Of a stretch of 64,000 nt of DNA, positions 10,134-20,885 are shown one piece after another (position 1 is the stretch's first letter; each line of letters starts with the position of its first letter). The translations under genes and the position numbers were made by a program. This DNA is from Otatea glauca (Eukaryota > Streptophyta > Magnoliopsida > Poales > Poaceae), in the NCBI GenBank assembly GCA_036346275.1, contig CM070711.1, positions 51,461,435 to 51,525,434 on the forward strand, written 5' to 3'. The notes beneath the pieces were generated by a model that worked only from the letters and a program-made list of their open reading frames with translations, was not told where the DNA came from and made no database searches.

Positions 10134-11659
10134 AAGCTATCGGCTTTTATATATGATAGAGATGGATAATTTACCCTAACTTTAGTGTTATTAGTCTAAA
10201 ATCAACCCTTAATAAGCTAAAAAAGCTCCTCTATGGTGACTTTTGATCTTTAGTTACACAGAGACTTGCGCCTTTTGAAAAAGATCATATAAAAAGTTAC
10301 CTGTTTATTTAAGCTTTAGCTTATTAACTTTATATCAGTAAAAAAAAGTCCAAATAAACAGAACCAAGACACCTATCTCACAATATTTTTTTGTCCGCCA
10401 TTTCTTTGCTGCTTCGCCAAGTGCCATGGGCTCGATCGATCGCCTTCTCATCTAGACATCACCAACTTTCCTCTTTTCACGCGGGTCGCGGGAAAGCAAG
10501 GGCGCGACTGCCATGCCATCTACGCTGAGGCCGAGCCCCACTTCCACTTCCACTTCCGCGGCACGTCCGTCCGGACGGGGCCGACGAGGTGGGAAGTGGG
10601 GGACGGCCGGAGACGCCGAGTTTCCGTTGCTTGCGGATGCGGTGGTTGGTGCGTCCTCGTCCGGTCGGTTACCGGCCCAACCGCGCAAACTGCCTTTTCG
10701 TGGGCAACCAAATGCATATATCCACTAGAAAAAGGGCAGCCCGATTTCGTGCGTCTATGTTTTGAGTGTGTTGTTTGCTTTGTTTACTTATGGCTCGGGA
10801 ATTCTTGAAGTGATTTGACTATTCGACTGAATTTGAAACGGGATACGAATACTCAAATCTGGATTTAGGATCAAATTCGAAGCGATTAATATCTAGTAAA
10901 TATGAGATGAGATTCAAATGTCGGTTTTGTTTTCTATTTGGATATACACGGTAACTATATTGGCTCAGCCTAAAAAACTTGCCATTGGCTTAGCCCATTC
11001 ATTTCATGTTTTCCATGCCAGCCCATTCTCCATGGTAGCCTGTTGGCTCAGTCCATTCATTACAAGTGTTCCATGACAGCCCATTCTCCATGGCAGTCCA
11101 TTGGCCCACCCATTCTCTACTTTGTTTCACGGAAGTGGCATTTAGCCTGGGTAACTTAGAGGTGAAAGCTACTACATATTTTACATGACAGCCTATTTAT
11201 CTTGACAATTTATTGGTTCTATTGATCCTTCTTTCTATGATATTTATTGGGTTTAGTTGATATATAACTTGTTATTATGGTCATATACTCATATGTTTTG
11301 TTTCAACATATATTACTCTATATATGCATGCATTCTTCGTATATCTTTATCCGTTTTCAACCTGAATCCGTCATATATGCATCCCGTGTTTGTATCCCGA
11401 ATAATCCGAATTCGTATCCGTATCCGGTTTTGAATCAAAAAATATATAAATTAAGATACATGAAAAATAATATCCACCTATATTCGATCCATTTGTACCT
11501 CTACTTACGGTGGCTTCTGACCCAGCAGTAGCTCGCTTGTTCTTGGAGCTGCCGTTGGAGACCTGTTGTTATATCCTACTACCAGTACCAATAACCGGTA
11601 TTCTTCTACCTACCAGGCTACTAATACTATATATGTATCGTTCTTCTTTTATATAAAAA
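10134..11659. other. Non-coding DNA with a short tandem repeat
   Basis: A GC-rich patch at 10450-10730 is open in several frames on both strands but has no recognisable protein. Near 11020-11100 a 58-bp unit beginning GCCCATTCTCCATGG is repeated (starts about 11021 and 11079). CGGATAC/GTATCCG words recur near 10840 and 11390-11430 in opposite orientations and may mark an unresolved TIR element. Confidence 0.35.
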
Positions 11660-11881
11660 AAAGGTGAACAAGGGGTCGTCAACTCGTCATGCAATTGCAT
11701 CTTGCAATTTCACGACAAAAGGAAAGGAGTTTTGGAGTCGACGTTCTTCTCTAGTTCCTGTCCGGCATCACACGTGGCTAAGGCGTTCCAGTCTCGTGGC
11801 CTTACCTCCTGGTCTCCTGGATAATCTTCGAGCAAGGGGATTTGGGAGTAGGTGGATTGAATGGATTGCTATGGTCTTAGC

Positions 11882-12245
11882 GAAATGACACTTTTAGTTC
11901 CCTACTTTAAAAAAAAATCTAGCCCTCATTAGAACGAAATTGCAAATCTAGCCTCCTCCTCACTACAGAAGGTACCGCCCACGCTCGCCAGTCGTGACAG
12001 ACCCTCCCGCGCTCCCCTATGGCGGGAGACCAGCTCCCGTGCCACCCGGCCTCGGCAGGTCGCTTCCCGCGCTGCCCAGCCGTGGAATGCCGCTGCTACC
12101 GCGCTCCCCGGGCATACCAGACGATAGGCGTTGCCTGCTGTGCCTTCCGTGTTGAGTGAGGGGGCTAGATTTGCAATTCCACTTAGAAGGGAGTTAGTTT
12201 TGCAAAAAAAAAAAAGGTAACGGGGGCTAGAAAAGCTATCACTTC
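11882..12245. mobile_element. Non-autonomous MULE in the LINE (364 bp)
   Basis: Flanked by a 9-bp duplication with one mismatch (GGTCTTAGC 11873-11881; AGTCTTAGC 12246-12254), the size made by Mutator-like transposases. TIRs begin GAAATGACACTTTT and, on the other strand, GAAGTGATAGCTTTT, and extend about 75 bp to TTGCAAATCTAGCC. The interior is GC-rich with no ORF. The element at 27368-27834 belongs to the same family. Confidence 0.8.
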
Positions 12246-12499
12246 AGTCTTAGCCTCCTTGTCATCAAGGGAGCTTTTGAATGGATCCCTAGGTGAAGCC
12301 GTACACCACAAAACAGGCCTCCCATAGGGTGATCCGTTGCCACAAGACCTCTTCAATATCACCACTGAAACGCAGCATAGGCTTTTAGATTGCACCTCAC
12401 ACACACGGGATCCTATCTCCTATCCAAGCACGGGGTAGCGGCTGCGTACCTCCCTCTATGCGGATGATGTGGCCATCTTCATCGTCCCACTGAAGAAGG

Positions 12500-13014
12500 T
12501 GTTTGGAGAAGTATGGTATTAGCAATTTTCTTTTTTACTTTAATTCTAAATATAATTAGAAACCAGAGAATGAAAATTCGTAACCAAAGCATAGATATTG
12601 AAACATCATATTATCTAATATCAAAACATAAAAATAGCTTATAATCAAGTATCTAAGCATGTATATGACAATGAACAGTTTAAAGGTGGTTGTTCAATAG
12701 CTACCAAAGCTCAATTTGATTATAGATTGCTCTCAGATGTCGGGCTGGCTTAATAAAAAGGCCTCCTTGCCACTGAGGACAGGATCATAGACTAATTTGT
12801 GACAATCCTTTATATACAGTCTTACCAAATCAGATTTCAAACTTGTCAAATCAATTTAAATCAGAATCAAGAGGATGATGTAACAGCTCAAGGTAACAGC
12901 ATGATGAAAATTTGGGAAAATAGTTTGTCTAGGCTGGCTTGGCCAGATGGGCTTTGCTAGCCCAGTAAACCTCTTTTTTAAAAAATTTGGGGAAAAACCC
13001 AATTTTCCACAATA
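12500..13014 (-). repeat. 3' LTR (internally deleted)
   Basis: Shares with the right LTR the blocks GGTATTAGCAATTTTC, AGCATAGATA, TAAGCATGTATATGACA, CAAGAGGATGATGTAACAG and the end AAAACCCAATTT. The right-LTR segment matching about 16050-17030 is missing. Confidence 0.75.
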
Positions 13015-13019
13015 ATCCC

Positions 13020-14958
13020 CACATTTTGCCTCAAATTTCGACGATAGTCAAAAGATTCTGAAATGCCCTTCTTGATATACTATTTCCTTTCGTTTGCCAC
13101 CCTATTTAAGACATAATTAGCTATAAGAACTACTTCACCCCACCATGAGTCTGACATATCTGAACTTTGTAACATGGTGTTAACCAAATCACAACGAGTT
13201 TGGTTCTTTCGTTTGACTACTCCATTAGATTGAGGTGAGTATGGTGGAATAATTTCATGAATTATTCCACTTTCTTCACAGTATTAGGAGAATTCCTTGG
13301 AGATATATTCTCCCTATCGATCCAATCTTAGTCGTTTAATTGTCCTTTTCTAGTTGATTTCCAATTCGGCCTTATAGATTTTAAAATGTTCTAGTACCTC
13401 ATCTTTCAATCTAAGCAAGTATATAAAACTAAACTTAGTCGAATCATTTATGAGAGTTAAGAAATATCTTTTGCCACCTTTAGTTAATATGCCATTCATC
13501 TCATAAAGATCAGAATGGACAAGCTCGAGTGGTGAGGTGTTTCTCCCTTCAACAGTATGAAACGGTTTTTGGGGTTGCTTAGCTTGCACACACACCTCAC
13601 ACTTCGAGCCTTTCTCATGGTTATAACTAGGAATTATGTTTATTTTGCTTAACCGCATAATGGCCTCAAAATTCACATGACATAAACAAGAATGCCAAAT
13701 ACCGTGCACTTTATTACACATAACATTGTAAATAGAAATGTTATTAAGATCCTAGAGAGAAAGGCAGAATATTCCGCTACTTTCATAACCCTTCCCTACA
13801 AAGGTTTTGAATTTGGTCAACACGACCTTATTTGATTTGAAAACTAATCTAAGACCCTATCGACAAAGCATGGATCCACTGAGGAGGTTCTAACTCACAG
13901 CTAGCACAAACAGCACGTCTCGAAGAAACAACGTCTTGCCTAGAGTAAGTTCAAGCAAACTTGACCAATTCCTCGTTCTGCTGCTAATGCATCGTTGCTC
14001 ATCAAAACAGATCCACCTTCTTGGCCTTGAAATGAGGAGAATAGAGTACGATCAGCGCATATGTGGAGTGTAGCACCAGTATCAATCCACAAATCAATTG
14101 ACGGATTGGCCATAAAGGCTTTAGGTACATACCTGTCTGTACTAGCTGAAGCCAGTGCGACGTTCGCCTCGATCTTATGGCCGCTCTGCTGACTTGATGG
14201 TCCCTTGCCCTTACGATCACGGCATCTACGAGTAGTATGCCTAGAAACTCCGTAAACGTAGCAGACAATTTCCTCCTTCATTTGCTTTGGTTTGGTCTAG
14301 GAGTTATTGATCTTCTTCTTCACCCCACTACTTGCAGTCTTTGTTTCAACATGATGAGCCTAAATCTGAGACTAGGGAATCTTATCACTAGCACATGCCC
14401 GCTCTTCGACATTGATAGCGGTCGACAGCTCAGAGAATGTCGGTCACTCCTTTATATATCTTCGAGTAGTCATAAAGTCACACCAAGAAGGCAGTAACTT
14501 AGCTAGTATCCAATTTAATTGACAGCTCTTTGGCAGAATGCAGTTGTATTGAGTTAGGTCCCTTAGAAAGAGCTAAAGCTCATGTAGTTGATCCAATACA
14601 GACCTACCTTCTATCATCTTATAATTAAGATAGATCTCAACTGTAAATGACTCATTCTCGTTGTCTCCTTTGGAGAACTTTTGTTCCAGTTCATCCCAAA
14701 GTGCCTTAGCAGAGTTGTAGTGTGAGTAGATATCAAAAAGCCTATTGGATATGACGGCCAACAGTCTAGCTAATGCTAAATGATTTGCATCCTCCCAACG
14801 CTTATGTGCCTCTTCTTCTAAAGGAAGATCTGAGGGATTGGAAATGACTCAAAACAATTTCAGGTCTACCAACCAAAGTCTAGTTTTAGCCTACCAGCGT
14901 TTAAAGCTTGCACCGTAAAAAATCTCAGGCTTAACGACATCAGAATGAGAAGCCATTA
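13020..14958 (-). pseudogene. Copia gag-protease-integrase remnant
   Basis: Read on the minus strand from about 14955: a gag start MASHSDVVKPEIFYGA; a gag UBN2-like segment (14761-14573, LFDIYSHYNSAKALWDELEQKF); a degenerate region with CYVYGV and protease DTG (14281-13940, LWIDTGATLHICADRTLFSSF); then the integrase zinc and core region (13721-13350, HDLYEMNG-like HSDLYEMNG and FLTLINDSTKFSFIYLL) running to about 13100 (PPYSP...NGVV). Frameshifts and stops separate the parts, and reverse transcriptase is absent. The products would package the RNA, mature the polyprotein and integrate the cDNA. Confidence 0.7.
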
Positions 14959-14975
14959 AATATTATTTTTTGGAT

Positions 14976-17168
14976 TGTTTGAAGAAATGCGGTATTAGCA
15001 ATTTTCTTTTTACATTAATTCCAAATATAATTAGAAGGAAATTTTATTAGTGCCACTGAAAAAATGCCCAATTTCGCTTCTGCCACTACTCTTTTTCTCG
15101 TTTCATTTTTGCCACTAGTCTTTGCTCTTCTTCCTCCTTTTGCCATTTCCATTAGTTGACTGTGAGTTGACCGTTAGTCGGAATTGATCCTTCTGTTTTT
15201 GATTTTTTTAAAGATAACAAATTAAGTTCAATTCTTTTGGAAATTTTTATATATGATCCTAGACTGCTAAATATGGTACCATTAAATTTTTCGAGCATGA
15301 TCAAGCTTATACATTTTAATATAAATGAAGATATTTGGCTCTAGCTCCAGATTTTAATAAAAATGTACAATTTTAATCATGCTCTGAAAATTTTATGGTA
15401 CCATCTTTAGCAGTTTAGGATCATACAAAAAAAATTCAAAAAGAATTGAACTTCATTTGTTATATTTAAAAAATAAAAAATAGAAGGAACAATTCCGACT
15501 GACAGTCAACTCATAGTCAACTAACGGAAATAGCAAAAGGATGATGAAGTGAAAACAGCAGTGCAAAAAATAAGACGACGAAAAGACTAGTGGTAGAACC
15601 AAAATTGCACACTTTTTCGACGGCACCAACAAAATTTTCCCTAATTAGAAACTAGAGAATGACAAAGTCATAACAAAAGCATAGATACTGAAACATGATA
15701 TTATCTAATATCAAAGCATAAAAATAGCTCATAATCAAGTATCTAAGCATGTATATGACAAAGAAAATTTTAAAGGTGGCTATCAAATAGCTACCAAAAC
15801 TCAATTTGATTATAGACTGCTTTCAAATGTCGGGCTACCAGAATAAAAATGTCTCCTCGCCACTAGGGATAGGATCATATACTAATTTGGGATAATCTTT
15901 TCTATATAGTCTGATCAAATCAGATTTCAAACTTATCAAATCAATTTAAATCAGAATCAAGAGGATGATGTAACAGTTTAGGAATATAAGCTAAAGCTTA
16001 CAGAACATATATATAGCCAACTGAAGGTAACAGCATGGTGAAAATATGATGTAAACAGAGATTAAAGCATATATACCGAACTGGATAGAGTATCAATATG
16101 AACTGAAATGATTATCTGAACAAGTATCAAAATTAGTAAACTGACTATGTTGTCACAAATAGTCTCATTTAGGCCCAATCTTCATCGAGCAATAGACACC
16201 CTAATCATGCAAGGTCCCCAAGACAATCAATTATCTAGCTCCTTTGCACAATGTACAGAACAAAATGACAGAAGATTGAGTATACTCATAATGCACTCAC
16301 TGGCTGTCAGTGTTGAAGGCTAGGCTCGTCAAAGACGATGTCCTAGAAAAATAATATAATTGCTACAATGCCATAGACTTACCAGCGAATGTTTCGGAGA
16401 TACAAAGCAGCAAACCATCGAGTGAGGCAAATCACCAAGTAGTCCTGAGATGCAACCGAAACTGCACAGAACTACTGAACCAACTTCTGGCCGAGAAGAT
16501 GATCTCATCAACAAAACAACAAGCCACGAAGCTCTTGCTTCACATCAAAGGCACCACACAACCGAGCAAAATCCACCACAGAGCCGGGTAAACCAACCAA
16601 GTTATGCAAGGTTGGCTCACAAGCCCGACAATAGAGAGCACCTCACGCACCTCATCTTCCACGACAAACCTCAAGCCATCGGTCAAGGTCACCTCCTTCA
16701 CTCACCTAGGGTTACTCGCGAAAGCAGCATCCACAAGGTGGAATGAGGACAATCGGTGCTGAGGGCCAACAGAGGATGTCGGGAAAGCAAGAACCTTGCT
16801 GGAGCTCAGCCGAAAAGGTGTGGATTATAAGTTGGCCAAAAAGGGGAAAAGCTCATTGATTTTTTTCACCATGAATCAAAGAGGAACATACTAGGGATTT
16901 AAAGGAGTACAGGAGGAGGAGATGGAGCAACGACAGCTAATAACGCCACCAACCAACACCGCACATGGAGGAGCCGATCCACAGGACGCAGTCACCGTCG
17001 CGGCCATCATCACCTCCCCTTGACGCAGTCTAGGCTAGGGCACTGATCAGGGTGCTTTAGCCTCAGCCGCTTGGGCCGGCTAAGCTGGCTCGACCAGATG
17101 AGCTTTGTCGGCCCAATATGCTTCTTCCTTTTTCTGAAATTTGGGGGAAAACCCAATTTCCCATAACA
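14976..17168 (-). repeat. 5' LTR (contains a foldback MULE)
   Basis: On the plus strand it starts TGTTTGAAGAAATGCGG and ends CAATTTCCCATAACA; on the coding strand it starts TGTTATGGG, a common Copia LTR start. It is 2,193 bp long, 605 bp of which is a later insertion. I do not recognise a standard primer-binding site next to it. Confidence 0.7.
15037..15641. mobile_element. Foldback MULE-type element (605 bp)
   Basis: The whole element is nearly one long inverted repeat with arms of about 300 bp: GGAAATTTTATTAGTGCC at the left pairs with GGCACCAACAAAATTTTCC at the right, and inner blocks (GTTGACTGTGAGTTGAC, GATCCTAGACTGCTAAATA, TATGGTACCAT) recur inverted. The flanking 9-bp duplication TAATTAGAA (15028-15036 and 15642-15650) is exact, and the insertion interrupts an LTR whose other copy lacks it. 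Transcripts would fold into a long hairpin. Confidence 0.85.
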
Positions 17169-17338
17169 GGAGGAACTTGTCGCCTTAGTGCAGACACTAA
17201 GCCGGTTTGGCCAGGTCACAAGACTAAATATGAATTTGCAAAAAAGCTCAGTTGTGCCAATTCGGTGTGAGGGAATTGACCTAGATGAGGTTTTTGTAAG
17301 TCTACCTACATAGCATACCAAATTCCCAATGAAATACC

Positions 17339-18080
17339 TGTTGGAAAATTAACAAGGCATAACATTAATTTAATTCTATAGTTACGCAATAAAAACATGA
17401 AGTTAAATATTGCGTCTACAATATGATTACTAGCGTCCAACAGATATTCAAAGAATACAAAACATGCTAGTAAGGAAGACACTGCTCTCCTTCACGCCTG
17501 TTGCACGATGGGCGAATGGGCGGAATGGCTCTAGTGGTAGCAAGCACAGAGGAAGCAGAGAGTGCTGGAGAAGAACGAGATTGGTTTTCTGTCTTTCTTC
17601 TTCACGTTCAGGGACGTTTCCCTTAAGAAAGCATGTACAACCAAAACCACCTCGCGATAACACAGTTCAAACTGCCACAATTCTAGGAACCGCTCCCTAG
17701 AATCTCGCATCGCAGGAGAATGGACTAACCGCATGAGAACGTGGGTCTCATTGAGTCTGCAGTGGCACATCGGTAGTCGAGGTTTAAGGTGATGTGGCAT
17801 AGTCGGTACACATCGCAAAAGGTTAAATATACTTAGCATGTCTCGATCGCAAGTCACAAGTTACGCGATAAGCACACGAAATATGTGATACGCCCACGCG
17901 TGCATCTGTACATAGCCAACCATGTGTACCTCTAGCCTTGCCACCAACTCATACTAGAGTCTATACAAGAGCTCCCCTTATAAGTTGGTTTTCCTCCACC
18001 TAGCTAAGCAATATTAGACTAAAGTCCCTTACTCTCAAATCAACACCTCTTTAACTTCTTCCATTGAATTAATTCCAACA
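17339..18080. mobile_element. Solo LTR in the LINE (742 bp)
   Basis: Starts TGTTGGAAAATTAA and ends TTAATTCCAACA, with an exact TSD ATACC (17334-17338 and 18081-18085). Removing it rejoins the LINE frame at the KYLG motif. There is no interior coding sequence, so this is the product of recombination between two LTRs or a short LTR element. Confidence 0.8.
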
Positions 18081-18441
18081 ATACCTAGGAATGACGCTAT
18101 CCATCAAGAAGCTTAGGAGGGTGCATTTCCAACTCCGATTGACAAGATTGGAAGTCGTTCGGCGAGGTGGCGGGGTGTCGATGGGTGGACGCTTGACGCT
18201 TCTAAAGGCAGTCCTCAGTTCCATCCCAACTTACATTCTTTCGGCAATCAACATTTTGAAAGCGGTGCTCCAATGACATCCGTGATGGCATAAACCCAGC
18301 CATAATCAATGAATATGTTGAACATGGAGTAAGCTCTCCACAATAGTGCTTCACGTAGACCGAGAGGACTTAGTCACTTGGCATTTCTCCCCGAATCAAT
18401 AGTATTCTGCGATCTCCGCCTACAAACTTCAATGCCATGGA

Positions 18442-19572
18442 TAGGGGTGGGTATTTGTTTTTTTTCAGGTTTTTTGGTTCGGTTTATTTAGGTTAAAAAT
18501 ATCTTGGTTTTGGGAAACTAGCTACCAAAATTTTGATTCAAATTAGAAAATCAAACCGAATTAGTCGAACAAATTCGGTTCGTTTATTTCAGTTTTTTGG
18601 TAAACCAAAATTCTTGTTCACTAACCACCATGGTGAACCCTAACGTGCAATGAGCATGTCGCTGGTCGCCCAGTCTACCGACAACCATGGCGCCGGCCAT
18701 GGGTGGCACTGTCGGCAACGGAGGGGATGTGCCTGACCAACCCTAGCCCCAACAAGAGGCTATGCAATCCTACTAATCCCTGCACACTTCCCTCCCCTCC
18801 CCTCCCAAATCTCCACCCCTCGAATGGCTTCTCCTCCCCACCCCATCCTCATGAGTCACAACCACAAAAAAACCAAGGGGAAAGAAAGGGAAGGGGAAGG
18901 GAAAGGGCACCTTTGACTCCATCAATTTGGCTCGGTCACACTATGGTGACATCTACCACGCTGTGGTCGCGGGCCCTTCCACCGATCTCCCCTCCGCCAC
19001 TCTACAGTCAATCTCCCCTTTGACGCGTTGCGGTCTCCCCTTCGTCGATCTCCCCTCCGCCACACTGCGGTCGTGGATCGCCGTGGCCCTGGCCATGGTG
19101 ACCACATCCGGCCACAGCAGCACAGTCGTCAGTCGATCGAGATTTGGGGATTAGGGTTATCCAGGGAAGGGGAATGGCCGAAGCCAAATCGCGCGGAATG
19201 GCGAATGGGGATGGGCCTGTGGGCTACGGCTGTGGGTGGGGGAATCGGAATGGGGATAGGGCCTGTAGGTGGCCGAAGCCAAATCGTGTGGAATGGCGAA
19301 TGGGGATGGGCCTATGGGCTACGGCTGTGGGTGGGGGAATCAGAATGGGGATAGGTCCTGTAGGTGGTCTAAGCCAAATCGTGTATTCGCGTGTAACTTT
19401 CCCAAGTAAATTCGATGCACAGTAGAATCGGTTTTCGAAGCTAGAAACTGAAAACTGAACAAAGACGAAATAAAAAATGAACCAAAAATCGGAAACCAAA
19501 AACCGAAAAAACCAAAATATTCGGTTAAATCGGTTCGGTTTTTTAGTTTAGGTTTAAAAACGCCCACCCCTA
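18442..19572. mobile_element. hAT-type non-autonomous element (1,131 bp)
   Basis: TIRs TAGGGGTGGGTATTTG and TAGGGGTGGGCGTTTTT (reverse complement of the right end), flanked by 8-bp duplications GCCATGGA (18434-18441) and GCCATGGT (19573-19580). The edges are AT-rich with CGGTTCGGTTT words. The centre (about 18620-19390) is GC-rich and contains a 95-bp tandem repeat. No transposase is visible. The GC-rich centre may be captured host DNA. Confidence 0.75.
19173..19385. repeat. 95-bp tandem repeat inside the hAT element
   Basis: The word AAGCCAAATCG begins at 19181, 19276 and 19371, giving a 95-bp period. The two full units differ at only a few bases. Confidence 0.85.
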
Positions 19573-20175
19573 GCCATGGTAGAGCACTGAAACCCTTCAA
19601 AACAATCATCTAGAAAGCATGGCCACCATCCAAACGGAAGTTCTTTGCTTGGTTGGCCCTCCAAGGGAAATTCCTCACCGCCGATAATCTCCTGACAAAA
19701 TCATGGCCAAACAACTACTTCAACCCCCTTTGTTACATGAACCTCGAGACACCCTGTCACCAACTACTTCACTGCAACTACAGCCATCATACGTGGGTAG
19801 GGGTGGTCGACTGCTTGCAGATTGATACAATGCAGCCATCGATGTGGATACAAGAAAACCTTCTACCTTGGTGGATGGAAATTTGGCTATCTTGGTGGAT
19901 GGAAGTTTGGGGCACTTGTCTGGCAATTGCAAGGACGGGACTCAGCTTCACCTTCATGGCAACCATTTGGGGACTGGTGGAAAGAATGAAACAACAAGAT
20001 CTTCTGGAATTATTAAAGATCGGCTTTGGCTCTTCTAAGAGACATCAAAGATGAAATCCAATCATGGGAAAATGAAAGTGCAAAACAATTAAAGCAATTA
20101 ATTACTCGCTAGCTTTTCCTTAGGGCGGGCTCTTTAGCCCTTGTACAGTTCTTCTGTCTTTTTTTTTGGAAAATT

Positions 20176-20885
20176 TGATATGTGCCACCGCTTAATGACT
20201 ATTTTAGAAATATATCACTCCTCATTTGCTTCTTCGAAACTTTTCACTTCCATCTAAGATTATATTGATATATGACATTATAGAGGATTACATGCCATTT
20301 TTCCCTAATATGCCCAACGTTTTCCCCAATATTTTCATATGTACCAAAATATCCTCGTCTTTAGCTTCATCGACCAGAATTGACTCAACTCAATCATACC
20401 ATATGGCATGACTCGACCAGATCAGAATGCAACCAATTCTCCTATTTGTTCTCATGGAAATGTAGCCCGTATACGGTGGCCACTGTACCTTTTTATAAGA
20501 AACAGTGCTTCTCTCATCTCCTTTTTTTTCTTTCTTAGCCACAGAGAGAGAAGGAAGGCAACCCTTATTAAAAAAACATTCAGCTCTAGGCCTAGTGCTA
20601 CTCACAGTAGATTCAACCATCTGTCTAAATCAGAAAGAGTACGCTATAAGAGCAGCTTTCCCTGTTCTGACCGATGCATCCAGAGGCCCCCTCTAAGATT
20701 GACTGAGTTAACCGTAGGTAAGAAAGATTCTCACTCTTGGCTTATCATGTTCCATCAATAGCACCTAACCTTTGTTGATTTTGGTGGACCGTGCTCCACC
20801 CCGATGAACTCATGCGGTTCTGACGTGCCCAAAGGGCAAAAGGTGAATCCGTTCAAGGTTGTAAGACCAATACCAATAGAAGGTT
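20176..20885. other. No recognisable feature
   Basis: Between the LINE end and MULE copy 1. Short open frames (for example 20408-20761) show no known motif, and no TIR or promoter is evident. Confidence 0.4.

Larger units (their letters stand above)
12500..17168 (-). mobile_element. Degenerate Copia element inserted in the LINE
   Basis: Minus-strand LTR retrotransposon. Left (3') LTR 12500-13014 and right (5') LTR 14976-17168 share long blocks, both starting TGTTTG on the plus strand. The TSD is GAAGG (12495-12499) against GGAGG (17169-17173), one mismatch. Removing the element rejoins the LINE frame. The left LTR has lost about 0.9 kb between about 12915 and 12938; the right LTR holds a 605-bp foldback element. 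The interior keeps gag, protease and an N-terminal integrase, while RT/RNase H is deleted. Confidence 0.8.
11660..20175 (+). pseudogene. L1-type LINE reverse transcriptase, split by four insertions
   Basis: One non-LTR retrotransposon ORF can be followed across four insertions. Segments: about 11660-11881 (LLDNLRARGFGSRWIEWI); 12255-12499 (catalytic SLYADDVAIFIVPLK at about 12450); 17169-17338 (LSRFGQVTRLNMNLQKSSVVPIRC); 18086-18441 (SIKKLRRVHFQ and GGRLTLLKAVLSSIPTYIL); 19581-about 20130 (zf-RVT domain, KFFAWLALQGKFLTADNLL then CHQLLHCNYSHHTW). The 3' end is probably near the GGCGGGCTCTTTAGCCC and poly-T at 20130-20175. An intact protein would copy LINE RNA at a nicked target. Endonuclease and most of the N-terminal RT are missing and stops are common, so this is a dead, 5'-truncated copy. 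It is older than all four insertions. Confidence 0.75.

Noticed and set aside
10452..10728. Overlapping short ORFs in a GC-rich patch
   Set aside because: Open in several frames on both strands, as GC-rich DNA often is; no motif.
19144..19425. Gly/Trp-rich ORF
   Set aside because: Translation of the 95-bp tandem repeat in the hAT element.
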